Positions 17,368 through 27,796 are shown, counted from the stretch's first letter. The stretch is DNA of 64,000 bases from Streptomyces sp. rh34 (GCF_002551245.1 NZ_NTGZ01000001.1:113951-177950), one strand, 5' to 3'. A program made the numbers and translations. The notes: generated from the letters alone by a model not told the origin.

Positions 17368-18462
17368 TCAGCCCTTGTCGTCCTCCTCGGACGTCTCCGC
17401 GAGCCCGCGCTCCAGCACACGGCCTTCGCCCGGGGCGAGACTGCCGAGAATCCGGTCCAAGTCCTCCATCGAGGCGAACTCGACGACGATCTTGCCCTTC
17501 TTCTGCCCCAGGTCGACCTTCACCCGGGTCTCGAAACGGTCGGACAGACGGGTCGCCAGGTCGGTCAGAGCGGGGGACAGACGGCCACCGGCCCTCGGGC
17601 CCTTGGGCTTCACAGAGCTCGTGGGGTGCGAGCCCATGAGCGTCACGATCTCCTCGACCGCACGCACCGAAAGGCCCTCGGCCACGATGCGGTGGGCCAG
17701 CCGGTCCTGCTCCTCGGAGTCGTCCACGGACAACAGCGCACGGGCATGGCCCGCCGATAGAACACCTGCGGCGACCCGGCGCTGCACCGGCGGCGAAAGC
17801 CGCAGGAGCCTCAGTGTGTTCGTCACCTGCGGACGCGAGCGACCGATCCGGTCCGCCAGCTGATCATGGGTGCACTTGAAGTCCTTGAGCAGCTGGTCGT
17901 ACGCAGCGGCCTCTTCCAGCGGATTCAGCTGAGCCCGGTGGAGGTTCTCCAGCAGCGCGTCCAGCAGCAGCTTCTCGTCGTCCGTGGCGCGGACGATGGT
18001 GGGAATCCGCTCCAGGCCCGCTTCACGGCAGGCCCTCCACCGACGCTCACCCATGATCAGCTCGTAGCTGCCCGAGCCCACCTGCCGGACGACGACCGGC
18101 TGGAGAAGGCCGACTTCCTTGATGGAGACGACCAGCTCGGCCAGGGCGTCCTCGTCGAAGACCTCACGAGGCTGGCGGGGGTTCGGGGTGATCGTCCCGA
18201 TCGGCAGCTCGGCGAAGTACGCGCCGGACGTCCCGGCATCCTGATCGGACCGGCCCTCCGGGGTGGATGCCGGCTCCGGCACCACCGGGACGGACGGCAG
18301 CGCGGTCACCTTCGCAGCGGCCACCCCGCGCTCCGCCGTCAGAACCGGGCCCGCGCCGGACGACGCAGCACCGCCTCCGGGCGCCGACACCTGCTTCTCC
18401 TGGGGAGCGGCGGGGATCAGCGCACCGAGCCCACGCCCCAGTCCTCTACGACGCTCACTCAC
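17368..18462 (-). CDS. parB: Chromosome partitioning protein ParB
   Basis: ParB binds parS, spreads as a CTP-dependent clamp and organises the origin for segregation during sporulation. The 364-residue protein has a disordered N-terminus starting [16 protein letters not shown] (ParA-interacting), the CTP-binding box [13 protein letters not shown], the HTH domain ([20 protein letters not shown]) and a C-terminal dimer domain ([20 protein letters not shown]). The GTG start overlaps the parA stop by 4 bp, giving a coupled parAB operon. Its targets here are the parS sites at 4969-19696. Confidence 0.98.
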   Translation of the reverse strand: MSERRRGLGRGLGALIPAAPQEKQVSAPGGGAASSGAGPVLTAERGVAAAKVTALPSVPVVPEPASTPEGRSDQDAGTSGAYFAELPIGTITPNPRQPREVFDEDALAELVVSIKEVGLLQPVVVRQVGSGSYELIMGERRWRACREAGLERIPTIVRATDDEKLLLDALLENLHRAQLNPLEEAAAYDQLLKDFKCTHDQLADRIGRSRPQVTNTLRLLRLSPPVQRRVAAGVLSAGHARALLSVDDSEEQDRLAHRIVAEGLSVRAVEEIVTLMGSHPTSSVKPKGPRAGGRLSPALTDLATRLSDRFETRVKVDLGQKKGKIVVEFASMEDLDRILGSLAPGEGRVLERGLAETSEEDDKG

Positions 18463-19535
18463 TGAATGCCCTCCGAGACGTTCTGCTGGCTGTTCTGACT
18501 GCTCGTGTGGGCGTGCTGAGCCTCGTAGTGCATCCCGACACCCCGCAGGGCGATCTCCCGGGCGGCCTCAAGATACGAGAGCGAACCGCTGGACCCCGGG
18601 TCGTAGGTCAGCACGGTCTGCCCGTAGCTCGGCGCCTCCGAGATGCGCACCGACCGCGGAATGCTCGTCCGCAGCACTTCCTTGCCGAAGTGGGTGCGGA
18701 CCTCCTCGGCGACCTGCGAGGCGAGCCTCGTCCGGCCGTCGTACATCGTCAACAGGATCGTCGAGACGTGCAGATCCGGATTCAGGTGGCCCCGCACCAG
18801 GTCGACGTTCCGCAGGAGCTGCCCCAGGCCTTCCAGTGCGTAGTACTCGCACTGGATGGGGATCAGCACCTCGGCCCCGGCCACCAGCGCGTTCACCGTC
18901 AGCAGACCCAGCGAGGGCGGGCAGTCGATGAGGATGTAGTCCAGCGGCTGCTCGTACGCCTGGATGGCCCGCTGGAGCCGGCTCTCCCGTGCCACCAGCG
19001 AGACCAGCTCGATCTCCGCACCGGCGAGGTCGATGGTGGCGGGGGCGCAGAAGAGACCTTCCACGTCCGGTACGGGCTGGACCACCTCGGAGAGCGGGCG
19101 GCTCTCCACCAGGACGTCGTAGATCGAGGGAACATCGGCGTGGTGATCGATGCCCAGAGCCGTGGAGGCGTTCCCCTGCGGGTCGAGGTCGACCACCAGA
19201 ACGCGTGCACCGTGCAGGGCCAGGGAAGCGGCAAGGTTGACCGTCGTGGTCGTCTTCCCGACGCCGCCCTTCTGGTTGGCCACCACCATGACGCGGGTGC
19301 GGTCAGGGCGGGGCAGCCCTTCGCCGGCGCGGCCGAGGGCCTCGACCGCCAGCTGAGCGGCTCGGCCGATGGGTGTGTCGTCCATCGGCGGCGGTGTTTC
19401 ACGTGAAACACCCTCACCCACGGACTCGGTTCGGGGACCGGGGACCGGGTCGGTCATCGGTCCCGCGATGTTGGCGTCGGACCGCAAGGATTCACTCTCC
19501 TCGACTTCAGGCTCGCAATGAACAGAGCCTGCCAT
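18459..19535 (-). CDS. parA: Chromosome partitioning ATPase ParA
   Basis: ParA is a Walker-type ATPase that moves ParB-parS complexes along the nucleoid or hypha. The deviant Walker A is [18 protein letters not shown], with [13 protein letters not shown] and [19 protein letters not shown] following. The start is uncertain: ATG 19535 ([10 protein letters not shown]) gives 358 residues, but the frame is open to GTG 19697, which would add 54 residues (MFHVKRRSLL) and place parS site 6 at the start codon. The disordered N-terminus carries parS site 5, read as GVSRETPP. Confidence 0.96.
   Translation of the reverse strand: MAGSVHCEPEVEESESLRSDANIAGPMTDPVPGPRTESVGEGVSRETPPPMDDTPIGRAAQLAVEALGRAGEGLPRPDRTRVMVVANQKGGVGKTTTTVNLAASLALHGARVLVVDLDPQGNASTALGIDHHADVPSIYDVLVESRPLSEVVQPVPDVEGLFCAPATIDLAGAEIELVSLVARESRLQRAIQAYEQPLDYILIDCPPSLGLLTVNALVAGAEVLIPIQCEYYALEGLGQLLRNVDLVRGHLNPDLHVSTILLTMYDGRTRLASQVAEEVRTHFGKEVLRTSIPRSVRISEAPSYGQTVLTYDPGSSGSLSYLEAAREIALRGVGMHYEAQHAHTSSQNSQQNVSEGIQ
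19395..19410. promoter_or_regulatory. parS site 5, inside parA
   Basis: It is a perfect TGTTTCACGTGAAACA match inside the low-complexity N-terminal coding part of parA, read as GVSRET. ParB bound here could affect parAB expression. Confidence 0.94.
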
Positions 19536-19862
19536 GCTTTCGGGGTCGTGAACCAGCGAGGCCCGCTGTTCTGTGGATGAATCCGTGCGTGTGGACAACT
19601 CGGCAACCCGTCCGGGCTTGCGGTCGCGCGGCGTGGCAGCCGCACGACCGCGGCCGATGATTCCCTGCAGCAGAGAGCGACGTTTCACGTGAAACACGAT
19701 GCCCCCGCGAAGCAACTACCAGGCCACGACACTCCGCACGAGGTACGTATCGCTACTTTCCGGTAGAACAACTGCTAAGCGGCTCAAGACCCGACAGAAT
19801 CCGCATATCGGCCGGCCGGACAGACCTCCCGCCCGGACGGCGCCGCCGTCCCGCAGTGCCCC
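19536..19862. other. parA upstream region
   Basis: This region (327 bp) holds parS site 6, the open parA frame back to GTG 19697, and a candidate minus-strand promoter (TTGTTC, 16 bases, TACGTA). A GC hairpin at 19835-19851, 11 bp after the rsmG stop, may end rsmG transcription. No independent gene was seen. Confidence 0.5.
19681..19696. promoter_or_regulatory. parS site 6 (15 of 16 bases)
   Basis: CGTTTCACGTGAAACA differs only at the first base. It abuts the in-frame GTG at 19697 of the longer parA frame, so ParB binding could influence the parA promoter or start. Confidence 0.9.
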
Positions 19863-20579
19863 TCATCGACGCCTGCGCGTCCGCTCCGTCCGCGCGGCCT
19901 TGGCCTTCTTTGCGGCGAACCTCACACCACCCGGGCTCTCTCCCACCACCACACGGACCACGGTAGAGAGCGGATCGACCAAACCCTCACCGACGTGGAG
20001 CACCTCGGTCTCCAGGACACCGAGCTTGCTGAGAGCGGCCCTGGCGCCCTTGAGCTCCTCCTCGGCGGTGTCGCCCTTGAGCGCGAGCATCTCCCCGTAC
20101 GGCTTCAGCAGGGGCACGCCCCAGCCCGCCAGCCGGTCCAGAGGCGCCACCGCACGGGCGGTCACCACGTGCACGGGCTGAAGCGTCCCGAGGACCTCCT
20201 CAGCACGGCCGCGCACGACCGTCACGTGGTCCAGGCCGAGCAGTTCGACGACTTCCTGGAGGAAGTTCGTCCGCCGCAGCAGCGGCTCCAGCAGGGTGAT
20301 CTTGAGATCGGGGCGCACCAGAGCCAGCGGGATGCCGGGCAGACCCGCGCCGGAGCCCACATCGCAGACGGTGACGCCTTCGGGCACGACCTCGGAGAGC
20401 ACCGCGCAGTTCAGCAGGTGCCGCTCCCACAGCCGGGGGACCTCACGCGGCCCGATCAGGCCTCGCTTGACCCCGGCATCCGCGAGAAGCTCCGCGTACC
20501 GGACAGCCTCCGGGAAGAGCTCTCCGAACACCGCCTGCGCCTCCGCAGGTGCCTGGGGGAGCTCTGCTGCCTCCGTCAC
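19863..20579 (-). CDS. rsmG: 16S rRNA (guanine-N7) methyltransferase RsmG (GidB)
   Basis: RsmG methylates G527 of 16S rRNA; loss gives low-level streptomycin resistance in many bacteria. The 238-residue protein has the SAM motif [20 protein letters not shown], the following acidic residue in [10 protein letters not shown], and a basic C-terminal tail ([15 protein letters not shown]). The GTG at 20579 follows GGAAGGACGG and gives MTEAAELP, preferred over the longer GTG at 20603. It lies between jag and parA. Confidence 0.96.
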   Translation of the reverse strand: MTEAAELPQAPAEAQAVFGELFPEAVRYAELLADAGVKRGLIGPREVPRLWERHLLNCAVLSEVVPEGVTVCDVGSGAGLPGIPLALVRPDLKITLLEPLLRRTNFLQEVVELLGLDHVTVVRGRAEEVLGTLQPVHVVTARAVAPLDRLAGWGVPLLKPYGEMLALKGDTAEEELKGARAALSKLGVLETEVLHVGEGLVDPLSTVVRVVVGESPGGVRFAAKKAKAARTERTRRRR

Positions 20580-20642
20580 GGGAACCGTCCTTCCATACCG
20601 CACTAGCGCACTGTGGGTGGCTGACTATCGGGCTGACAAAGA

Positions 20643-20672
20643 TCGGCCCCGCCTGCGAACAGACGGGGCCGA
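20643..20672 (-). terminator. Terminator or attenuator between jag and rsmG
   Basis: The 9-bp arms (20643-20651 and 20664-20672) are followed on the minus strand by TCTTTGTC. It lies just after the jag stop and could lower read-through into rsmG and parAB. Confidence 0.6.
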
Positions 20673-20688
20673 CAGTACAAGGATCCGG

Positions 20689-21204
20689 TCAGGCCGGGAG
20701 AACGACGACGAAGCGCTGCGGCTCCTCGCCCTCCGACTCGCTCCGGAGACCGGCCGCGGCGATCGCGTCGTGCACGACCTTGCGCTCGAACGGCGTCATC
20801 GGGTCCAGCTTCACCGGCTCGCCCGAGCTCTTGACCTCGTCCGCGGCCTTGGCACCCAGCGCCGCGAGGATCTCGCGCTTCTTGGCCCGGAAGCCACCGA
20901 TGTCCAGCATCAGACGGCTGCGGTCGCCCGTCTCCCGGTGGACGGCCAGCCGCGTCAGCTCCTGGAGCGCCTCCAGGACCTCACCGTCGCGGCCCACGAG
21001 CTTCTGGAGGTCACGCGCCGATTCACTGATGATCGACACCGCGGCCCGGTCCGCCTCGACGTCCATGTCGATGTCGCCGTCGAGGTCGGCGATGTCGAGC
21101 AGTCCCTCAAGGTAGTCGGCCGCGATCTCGCCCTCCTGCTCCAGGCGGGTCAGGGTGTCGCTGCCGGCCTCAGCGGCGGCCGTGGAGGTGGTGCCTTCCG
21201 TCAC
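20689..21204 (-). CDS. jag: RNA-binding protein Jag (KhpB), KH-R3H
   Basis: The 171-residue cytoplasmic protein has an acidic N-terminus, a KH domain (VSIISESARDLQKLVGRDGE with the GRDG loop) and a C-terminal R3H domain (LDPMTPFERKVVHDAIAAAG with the conserved ExxxxH). In other bacteria Jag/KhpB binds RNA and affects cell elongation. It sits directly downstream of yidC, its usual place. The GTG follows AGAAGGAG. Confidence 0.94.
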   Translation of the reverse strand: MTEGTTSTAAAEAGSDTLTRLEQEGEIAADYLEGLLDIADLDGDIDMDVEADRAAVSIISESARDLQKLVGRDGEVLEALQELTRLAVHRETGDRSRLMLDIGGFRAKKREILAALGAKAADEVKSSGEPVKLDPMTPFERKVVHDAIAAAGLRSESEGEEPQRFVVVLPA

Positions 21205-21218
21205 GGATGGACTCCTTC

Positions 21219-22484
21219 TTACTTCTTGGACGGGTGCTTGGGCCGCTGCGGGCCCTTGCGCTGTCCGGACTTGGCTTGGCGTGAGGAGCCGGAGGCGGGC
21301 TTGCCCGCCGACTTCGGCTTGTCGTCCTGCGGTGCGTCCTGCTTCTCGAGGGAGGTCTTGGAGCCGGCGTCCGCGGGCTCCGTGTCCTTGGCTCCACCGG
21401 CCGTGGCACCGGCCGTCTGGCGCTTCGCCTTGGTCTGGCGCTTGGGCTGCTGGCGCTTGGGCGCCTGGCTGCCCTCGGCGTCGACGGCCGCGGTCTCACT
21501 CTTCTGCACCGTGCCGTCCTCCTGGGCCGCGAAACCCAGCTTGCCGAGGCCGGTGATGAACTTGCGCTCGATGTCGTTGCGGTCGGGACCCTTGGCGACG
21601 ATCGCCTTGACCATCTTGCGCCGGGTGCGGCCGCGCACCTCGCCATGGGAGGTCACGCTCTTGAGGAGTCGCTGGAGGTAGGCGTCCTGCGCCTTGCTGC
21701 CCGGCGTCGGGTTCTGGTTGATCACGTACATCTGCTGACCCATGGTCCAGACGTTGGTGGTCAGCCAGTAGACGAGGACACCGACGGGGAAGTTGATGCC
21801 CATCACGGCGAAGATGACCGGGAAGATGTACATCAGCATCTTCTGCTGCTGCATGTACGGGGTCTTCACCGTCAGGTCGACGTTCTTCGTCATCAGCTGG
21901 CGCTGGGTGAAGAACTGCGAGGCAGACATCAGCACGATCATGATCGCGGTGACGATCCGGACGTCCGTCAGAGATGCGTCGAGCGAGGTGACCTTCTCGA
22001 CGCTGTCCGTGAACTTCGCGGCGAGCGGGGCACCGAAGATGTGCGCCTGACGTGCGCTGTCCAGCAGGTCCTGGTTGATCGCGCCGATCTTCTTGCCCGA
22101 GGCGATGGACGACAGCACGTGATACAGGGCGAAGAAGAACGGGGACTGCGCCAGGATGGGAAGGCACGAGGAGAGCGGGTTGGTACCCGTCTCCTTGTAC
22201 AGCTTCATCATCTCTTCGGACTGACGCTGCTTGTCGTTCTTGTAGCGCTCCTGGATCGCCTTCATCTTCGGCTGGAGCACCTGCATATTGCGGGTCGACT
22301 TGATCTGCTTCACGAAGAGCGGGATCAGGCAGATCCGGATCAGCACCACCAGGGACACGATCGACAGGCCCCAGGCCCAGCCGGAGTCGTCGCCGAACAG
22401 CGCCCCGTAGACCTTGTGGAACTGAACGATGACCCATGAGACGGGTGTGGTGATAAAGCTGAACAGACTGGCAATCGTGTCCAC
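21219..22484 (-). CDS. yidC: Membrane protein insertase YidC (Oxa1 family)
   Basis: YidC inserts and folds inner-membrane proteins, alone or with SecYEG. The 421-residue protein has the actinobacterial five-helix core: first segment [20 protein letters not shown], the [20 protein letters not shown] helix with its conserved Arg in the hydrophilic groove, the cytoplasmic hairpin ([20 protein letters not shown]) and three later segments. The C-terminal 150 residues are a Lys/Gln/Ala-rich cytoplasmic tail ([14 protein letters not shown]). The gene follows yidD by 3 bp. Confidence 0.97.
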   Translation of the reverse strand: MDTIASLFSFITTPVSWVIVQFHKVYGALFGDDSGWAWGLSIVSLVVLIRICLIPLFVKQIKSTRNMQVLQPKMKAIQERYKNDKQRQSEEMMKLYKETGTNPLSSCLPILAQSPFFFALYHVLSSIASGKKIGAINQDLLDSARQAHIFGAPLAAKFTDSVEKVTSLDASLTDVRIVTAIMIVLMSASQFFTQRQLMTKNVDLTVKTPYMQQQKMLMYIFPVIFAVMGINFPVGVLVYWLTTNVWTMGQQMYVINQNPTPGSKAQDAYLQRLLKSVTSHGEVRGRTRRKMVKAIVAKGPDRNDIERKFITGLGKLGFAAQEDGTVQKSETAAVDAEGSQAPKRQQPKRQTKAKRQTAGATAGGAKDTEPADAGSKTSLEKQDAPQDDKPKSAGKPASGSSRQAKSGQRKGPQRPKHPSKK

Positions 22485-22487
22485 TAA

Positions 22488-22847
22488 TCAGGCTCCTTGA
22501 GCATTGGGCGAGGTCTCTGCGGCCGGGCTCGGAGGTTCGGAGACCGACCCCCCGGACGGCACATCAGCGGCGGACTCCCCGCCCTTTTCGCCGCGCAGGG
22601 CATTGCGCAGCAGCTCGTGCCACCGCGGACGCTTGCGTGGCGGGACATGATCCACACCGCCGGGTGACCACGGATTGCACCGCAGGATGCGCCAGGCGGT
22701 CAGCGCTGTTCCCTTGATGGCACCGTGCCTGTCGATCGACGTATATCCATAGTGGGAACACGACGGGTAGTACCGGCAGACAGGCCCGAGGAGTGGACTG
22801 ATCGTCCACTGGTACAGCTTGATGAGAGCCAGCAGCGGGTACTTCAT
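22488..22847 (-). CDS. yidD: Membrane protein insertion efficiency factor YidD
   Basis: The 119-residue protein assists YidC. It shows the conserved YidD core [35 protein letters not shown] and [18 protein letters not shown] with its cysteines. The N-terminal amphipathic helix binds the membrane surface. It overlaps the rnpA stop by 4 bp and carries a Ser/Pro/Glu-rich C-terminal tail beyond the usual domain. Confidence 0.96.
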   Translation of the reverse strand: MKYPLLALIKLYQWTISPLLGPVCRYYPSCSHYGYTSIDRHGAIKGTALTAWRILRCNPWSPGGVDHVPPRKRPRWHELLRNALRGEKGGESAADVPSGGSVSEPPSPAAETSPNAQGA

Positions 22848-23215
22848 CGCGCGCCCCCTCCCAGCAGCCGCAGAAGAGCGGCGTCCAGGTCTCGGGCCAG
22901 CTGTGCATGATCGGCGTCGCCCGCACCGGGCAGCGCCCGTACGACAACAAGGCTACCGGGGGGCAGCTGAGCCAGCCGGTCGCGGACCAGGTGGCGAAGC
23001 TTCCGCTTCACCGCGGTACGGACGACTGCGCCCCCCACGGCCTTGCTGACAACGAAACCCGCACGCGGTGGGGGAACAGTCTCCCCCGTCACGTGCGGGT
23101 CCGTATCACCGCTGCGTAGATGGACGACGAGCAGTGGACGTCCGGCTCGACGTCCTCGTCGTACCGCGGTCGCGAAGTCCTCGCGCCGCCTCAGCCGATT
23201 CTCGGTAGGCAGCAC
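22844..23215 (-). CDS. rnpA: Ribonuclease P protein component
   Basis: RnpA is the protein subunit that helps the catalytic RNA trim tRNA 5' ends. The 123-residue basic protein has the N-terminal [18 protein letters not shown] and the signature region [20 protein letters not shown] plus RHLVRD, which contains the RNR-type motif in the form [15 protein letters not shown]. It lies 21 bp downstream of rpmH and overlaps yidD. Confidence 0.97.
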   Translation of the reverse strand: MLPTENRLRRREDFATAVRRGRRAGRPLLVVHLRSGDTDPHVTGETVPPPRAGFVVSKAVGGAVVRTAVKRKLRHLVRDRLAQLPPGSLVVVRALPGAGDADHAQLARDLDAALLRLLGGGAR

Positions 23216-23236
23216 GTCATGGACCTGTAAGCGGTA

Positions 23237-23374
23237 TCAGGCGGACAGGCTGCTGCGGCCCTTGCCACGGCGGTTCGCGAGAATCGCACGGCCGGCACGG
23301 GTACGCATGCGCAGCCGGAAGCCATGGGTCTTGGCGCGACGACGGTTGTTCGGCTGGAAGGTGCGCTTGCTCAC
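23237..23374 (-). CDS. rpmH: 50S ribosomal protein L34
   Basis: The 45-residue, very basic ribosomal protein reads [20 protein letters not shown] then [24 protein letters not shown], the full L34. The start is GTG at 23374. It is the first gene of the rpmH-rnpA-yidD-yidC-jag series, divergent from dnaA, the universal arrangement beside bacterial origins. Confidence 0.98.
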
Positions 23375-23448
23375 TCGGGGGCTCCAGAAATGATTCGTGT
23401 GTTGGCGGGACATCGCCTGGCTGTCACCGTGCGCCCACGAGGAACTCG

Positions 23449-23477
23449 CGTAAACGCCTTAGTGCACCGCTTCACAA
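23449..23477 (-). promoter_or_regulatory. Candidate rpmH promoter
   Basis: On the minus strand TTGTGA (23477-23472), a 17-base spacer and TTTACG (23454-23449) lie about 75 bp before rpmH. The spacing is ideal and the hexamers moderate. Confidence 0.45.
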
Positions 23478-23594
23478 TCACAGATCGTGATCTTTGCCCA
23501 TCGGAGGCAGGCGGCAGCAGCCATCGACAACTCGACCTGGTCACGGTACGCGCGGCTACGCCATCCGGTCAAACCGGCTTCGCGTGACCCCTCA

Positions 23595-23615
23595 TTGTGC
23601 ACAGCCTGTGGACAA
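23595..23615. promoter_or_regulatory. DnaA boxes in the dnaA promoter region
   Basis: TTGTGCACA (23595-23603) and a perfect TTGTCCACA on the minus strand (23607-23615) lie just upstream of the -35 hexamer, 3 bases apart and facing each other. This is the known layout for DnaA autorepression in Streptomyces. Confidence 0.85.
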
Positions 23616-23619
23616 CAAC

Positions 23620-23649
23620 TTGAACCGCGCGGGTCGGCCTGACTACCGT
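23620..23649 (+). promoter_or_regulatory. Candidate dnaA promoter
   Basis: TTGAAC (23620-23625), 18 bases, TACCGT (23644-23649), beginning 4 bp after the second DnaA box. It would leave a leader of about 100 bases before the GTG at 23756. Confidence 0.6.
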
Positions 23650-23755
23650 GGCTGAACTCCGGTTCTTTTCCTTCCCGACTGCCGGGCCTCACCCGACCCG
23701 ACCCATCCCGTCCCGAGAACCACACATTCGTGGGACATGCGAGAGAGCGTGCCTT

Positions 23756-25624
23756 GTGGCTGACGTACCTGCCGATCTTGCCGCAGTGTGGCCGCGAGTG
23801 CTGGAACAACTCCTCGGGGAGGGTCAGCAGGGCATCGCACCGAAGGACAAGCAGTGGATCGAGCGCTGCCAGCCCCTGGCACTCGTCGCCGACACCGCGC
23901 TGCTGGCCGTTCCCAACGAATGGGGCAAGCAGGTCCTGGAGGGCCGGCTCGCTCCGCTCCTCAGCGAGACGCTGACCCGCGAGTGCGGCCGCCCCATCCG
24001 GATCGCGATCACCGTCGACGACTCGGCGGGCGAGCCGCCCTCCCCGCCGGCGCCCCCGATGCACCAGTCGCACCAGAGCCAGCAGGGCCACCGCTACCCG
24101 GCGCAGCCGCGTGAGGACGCTCCGCGTGGCGACGCGTACGACGGATACGGCCACCGGCCCTCCGACGACGGCATGCCGACGGCCCGGCCCGCCTACCCCG
24201 ACTACCAGCAGCAGCGCCCGGAGCCCGGCGCCTGGCCGCGTACCCAGGAGGACCTCTCCTGGCAGCAGCCGCGGCACGGCGGGTACCAGGACCGCGAGCA
24301 GCCCTCCGGCGAGCCGTACCGCGAGAGCGAGTCGTACCGGGAGCGCGAGAACGAGCAGTACCAGCCCCCGGAGCAGTGGCGCGAGCCGTACGGCACCGGG
24401 CGCCCCCAGCAGCCGCAGCACGACTACCGGTCGCAGCCTCCCGAGCGCCAGGGGTACGAACAGCAGCGCCCCGACCGCCAGGACCAGCAGCCGGGCCCCC
24501 GCCAGGGCGGTCACGGCCCCGGGCGGACCGGCGGCTCGGTCCCCGGCCCGATGGGCGCCCAGCCGGCCCCCGCGCCGGGCCCCGGCGAACCGCACGCCCG
24601 GCTGAACCCGAAGTACCTCTTCGACACCTTCGTCATCGGGGCGTCCAACCGGTTCGCGCACGCCGCGGCCGTCGCCGTCGCCGAGGCGCCCGCGAAGGCG
24701 TACAACCCCCTCTTCATCTACGGGGAGTCGGGGCTCGGCAAGACCCACCTGCTGCACGCCATCGGGCACTACGCGCGGAGCCTCTATCCGGGGACCCGGG
24801 TGCGGTACGTGAGCTCGGAGGAGTTCACCAACGAGTTCATCAACTCGATCCGCGACGGCAAGGGCGACACCTTCCGCAAGCGCTACCGCGACGTGGACAT
24901 CCTGCTGGTCGACGACATCCAGTTCCTGGCGAGCAAGGAGTCGACGCAGGAGGAGTTCTTCCACACCTTCAATACGCTGCACAACGCGAACAAGCAGATC
25001 GTGCTCTCCTCGGACCGGCCGCCCAAGCAGCTGGTGACACTGGAGGACCGGCTGCGCAACCGCTTCGAGTGGGGTCTGACGACCGACGTCCAGCCGCCCG
25101 AGCTGGAGACCCGGATCGCGATCCTCAGGAAGAAGGCGGTGCAGGAGCAGCTCAACGCCCCGCCGGAGGTCCTGGAGTTCATCGCGTCGCGGATCTCGCG
25201 CAACATCCGTGAGCTGGAGGGCGCGCTGATCCGGGTGACCGCCTTCGCCTCACTGAACCGGCAGCCGGTGGACCTGGGGCTGACCGAGATCGTCCTCAAG
25301 GACCTGATCCCGGGCGGCGAGGAATCGGCGCCGGAGATCACCGCGCCCGCCATCATGGCGGCGACCGCCGACTACTTCGGCCTCACCGTTGACGACCTCT
25401 GCGGATCCTCGCGCAGCCGGGTCCTGGTGACGGCGCGCCAGATCGCCATGTATCTGTGCCGCGAGCTGACCGACCTCTCGCTGCCGAAGATCGGTGCGCA
25501 GTTCGGCGGCCGCGACCATACGACGGTGATGCACGCGGACCGGAAGATCCGCGCGCTGATGGCGGAGCGCCGCTCCATCTACAACCAGGTCACCGAGCTG
25601 ACCAACCGCATCAAGAACGGCTGA
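23756..25624 (+). CDS. dnaA: Chromosomal replication initiator DnaA
   Basis: DnaA is an AAA+ ATPase that binds the boxes in oriC and opens the DNA. The 622-residue protein has domain I (1 to about 85, [13 protein letters not shown]), an extended domain II of about 200 residues rich in Pro, Gln, Arg and Gly (typical of Streptomyces), domain III from residue 284 with Walker [12 protein letters not shown] (about 323) and Walker [11 protein letters not shown], and domain IV with the box-binding signature [19 protein letters not shown]. The GTG at 23756 follows GAGAGAG and gives [10 protein letters not shown]. Confidence 0.98.
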   Translation: MADVPADLAAVWPRVLEQLLGEGQQGIAPKDKQWIERCQPLALVADTALLAVPNEWGKQVLEGRLAPLLSETLTRECGRPIRIAITVDDSAGEPPSPPAPPMHQSHQSQQGHRYPAQPREDAPRGDAYDGYGHRPSDDGMPTARPAYPDYQQQRPEPGAWPRTQEDLSWQQPRHGGYQDREQPSGEPYRESESYRERENEQYQPPEQWREPYGTGRPQQPQHDYRSQPPERQGYEQQRPDRQDQQPGPRQGGHGPGRTGGSVPGPMGAQPAPAPGPGEPHARLNPKYLFDTFVIGASNRFAHAAAVAVAEAPAKAYNPLFIYGESGLGKTHLLHAIGHYARSLYPGTRVRYVSSEEFTNEFINSIRDGKGDTFRKRYRDVDILLVDDIQFLASKESTQEEFFHTFNTLHNANKQIVLSSDRPPKQLVTLEDRLRNRFEWGLTTDVQPPELETRIAILRKKAVQEQLNAPPEVLEFIASRISRNIRELEGALIRVTAFASLNRQPVDLGLTEIVLKDLIPGGEESAPEITAPAIMAATADYFGLTVDDLCGSSRSRVLVTARQIAMYLCRELTDLSLPKIGAQFGGRDHTTVMHADRKIRALMAERRSIYNQVTELTNRIKNG

Positions 25625-26665
25625 CGCCGGCTTCTCCGGGCGCGTTCCCAGGGTGCTTGTCACGGACCACCACGGTCCGCGGCAAGCACCTTTTTTTTTC
25701 GCGTTCTCCGGAGCCGGCCGAGAGCCCTCCAGGGCCCACCGAGCGCTCTTCGGAGCCCTCCGAGGGGCCCCGACGGCCCTCCAAGGGCGCTCCGCGTGCT
25801 CTCCGAGGACCAGTGGAAGGCCTTCCGAAGCCTTCGGAGAGCACTCCTGGGCGTCACCGGGCCCCGCGTCGAGCACCCCGTCGCACCCGCGCTGTTCGAA
25901 TACGGGCTGCTCAGAGGGCCTTCTCCACAGATGAGGGAGAAATCTTCCGTCCACAGCCTGGGGACTGGGAAGTTGTCCATATTGCGTCCACAGGGCGCGC
26001 TGCCGATACTCCATCAGGCCAGGTCACGTGGCTGGGGATTTGTGGTCAACCTTCATCCACAGCCTGTGGACAGAATTTCCGTCCACAGGGGACCGGCGAC
26101 GTTGTCCACCGGCAGCCCACAGGCTGAGGCCTCTTGTCCCCAGCTTCCCCCTGCTTCTCCACACCCCTGTCCACTGTTCGGCAACACAACACACGCTCTC
26201 ACCGCCCGGAGTGAAAGGCGTCACACCAAGGTGGTCGGTTGGGCTGTGGGGAACGTGGGTAAAGCTGGGGACAGGCCTGGGGAGAAGTGGCCCCCTCCTG
26301 TGCATCGGGTGTGCAGAACTTTCGCCCGTCCACAGAAAGCCCCGGTTGTCCACGGGCGCCACCCACAGGACCGGTGGACAAAAAACAGTCGCTGACCTGC
26401 GCAAACGACGTTATCCACGGTATCCACAAGGCCTACTACTACTACCACCCAGAGTTAGCCAGGAATCAGCTTCGAAGTGGGGCCTGTGTACAACTCGACC
26501 GTCGACCGCCGCGAAGCTCTCGGCCCGACTTGACCCCGAGCAGCAACGACTGTCGGTGCCGTACGTCAGACTGGACCCCGGAGCCTCCCCAGCCCTCGGC
26601 AGGGAGCTCCGGTCCAGACGACGAAGGCCAGCAGGGCGAGCGAGCAACAGCAGGAGGCGGTTCCG
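25625..26665. other. oriC: chromosomal replication origin with about 20 DnaA boxes
   Basis: The dnaA-dnaN gap (1041 bp) carries many 9-mers near TTGTCCACA. Plus-strand examples start at 25921, 25947, 25973, 25984, 26053, 26079, 26102, 26155, 26167, 26326, 26346, 26411 and 26420. Minus-strand examples start at 26041, 26065, 26245, 26266, 26373 and 26485. Every box departs from the perfect 9-mer; CCGTCCACA occurs three times. Density is highest from 25921 to 26175 and again from 26326 to 26428. Size, box number and position match the S. coelicolor oriC. ORFs running through it are not genes. Confidence 0.95.
25652..25699 (+). terminator. Strong rho-independent terminator of dnaA
   Basis: GGTGCTTG...CAAGCACC and an inner CGGACC/GGTCCG stem are followed by nine consecutive T residues (25691-25699). 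Such a T-run is unusual in this GC-rich sequence. It shields oriC from dnaA transcription. Confidence 0.93.
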
Positions 26666-27796
26666 GTGAAGATCCGGGTGGAGCGCGATGTACTCGCGGA
26701 GGCGGTGGCCTGGGTGGCCCGCAGCCTCCCGGCCCGTCCGCCGGCGCCCGTTCTCGCGGGCCTTCTGCTGAAGGCCGAGGACGGGGCTCTCAGCTTCTCC
26801 AGCTTCGACTACGAGGTCTCCGCCAGGGTCTCGGTCGACGCGGAGATCGACGAGGACGGCACGGTGCTCGTCTCCGGCCGGCTGCTCGCCGACATCTGCC
26901 GCGCCCTGCCCAACCGCCCGGTGGAGATCTCCACCGACGGTGTGCGGGCCACGGTCGTCTGCGGCTCCTCCCGCTTCACCCTCCACACCCTGCCGGTGGA
27001 GGAGTACCCCGCGCTGCCGCAGATGCCGACCGCCACGGGCACCGTTCCCGGTGAGGTCTTCGCCTCGGCCGCCGCCCAGGTCGCCATCGCCGCCGGCCGC
27101 GACGACACCCTGCCGGTGCTCACCGGTGTGCGGATCGAGATCGAGGGCGACACGGTTACCCTCGCCTCCACCGACCGCTACCGCTTCGCGGTCCGCGAGT
27201 TCCTGTGGAAGCCGGAGAACGCCGACGCGTCGGCGGTCGCCCTGGTGCCCGCCAAGACCCTCCTGGACACCGCCAAGGCACTCACCAGCGGCGACACGGT
27301 CACCCTGGCGCTCTCCGGCTCCGGCGCGGGCGAGGGCCTGATCGGCTTCGAGGGCGCCGGACGGCGTACGACCACCCGGCTGCTCGAAGGCGACCTGCCG
27401 AAGTACCGCACGCTCTTCCCGACCGAGTTCAACTCCGTCGCGGTGATCGAGACGGCCCCCTTCGTCGAGGCCGTCAAGCGTGTGGCCCTGGTCGCCGAGC
27501 GCAACACCCCCGTACGGCTCAGCTTCGAGCAGGGCGTCCTCATCCTCGAAGCAGGCTCCAGCGACGACGCACAGGCTGTGGAGCGCGTGGACGCGGTGCT
27601 GGAGGGCGACGACATCTCGATCGCCTTCAACCCGACGTTCCTGCTGGACGGTCTGAGCGCGATCGACTCGCCGGTCGCCCAGCTCTCGTTCACCACGTCC
27701 ACCAAGCCCGCCCTGCTCAGCGGCCGCCCGGCCGTCGACGCCGAGGCGGACGACGCGTACAAGTACCTGATCATGCCGGTGCGCCTCTCCGGCTGA
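26666..27796 (+). CDS. dnaN: DNA polymerase III beta sliding clamp
   Basis: The 376-residue ring-forming clamp tethers the replicative polymerase. It starts MKIRVERDVLAEAVAWVARS, has three repeated clamp domains, the loop AAGRDDTLPVLTGVRIEIEG, and ends in the universal YLIMPVRL. The GTG follows AGGAGG. The length is typical of actinobacteria. A GC hairpin follows at 27843-27876. Confidence 0.98.
   Translation: MKIRVERDVLAEAVAWVARSLPARPPAPVLAGLLLKAEDGALSFSSFDYEVSARVSVDAEIDEDGTVLVSGRLLADICRALPNRPVEISTDGVRATVVCGSSRFTLHTLPVEEYPALPQMPTATGTVPGEVFASAAAQVAIAAGRDDTLPVLTGVRIEIEGDTVTLASTDRYRFAVREFLWKPENADASAVALVPAKTLLDTAKALTSGDTVTLALSGSGAGEGLIGFEGAGRRTTTRLLEGDLPKYRTLFPTEFNSVAVIETAPFVEAVKRVALVAERNTPVRLSFEQGVLILEAGSSDDAQAVERVDAVLEGDDISIAFNPTFLLDGLSAIDSPVAQLSFTTSTKPALLSGRPAVDAEADDAYKYLIMPVRLSG

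Larger units (their letters stand above)
23375..23755. other. rpmH-dnaA divergent control region
   Basis: The 381 bp separate divergent rpmH and dnaA. They carry a candidate rpmH promoter, two DnaA boxes and a candidate dnaA promoter, each listed separately. No gene was seen. Confidence 0.7.

Noticed and set aside
17128..17760. Plus-strand frame opposite parB and its downstream region
   Set aside because: It overlaps parB fully in antisense, and its composition is that of a shadow frame.
25796..26395. Open frame across the DnaA boxes of oriC
   Set aside because: The region is the origin; the frame has no ribosome site and encodes box-derived repeats such as PQ and ST.
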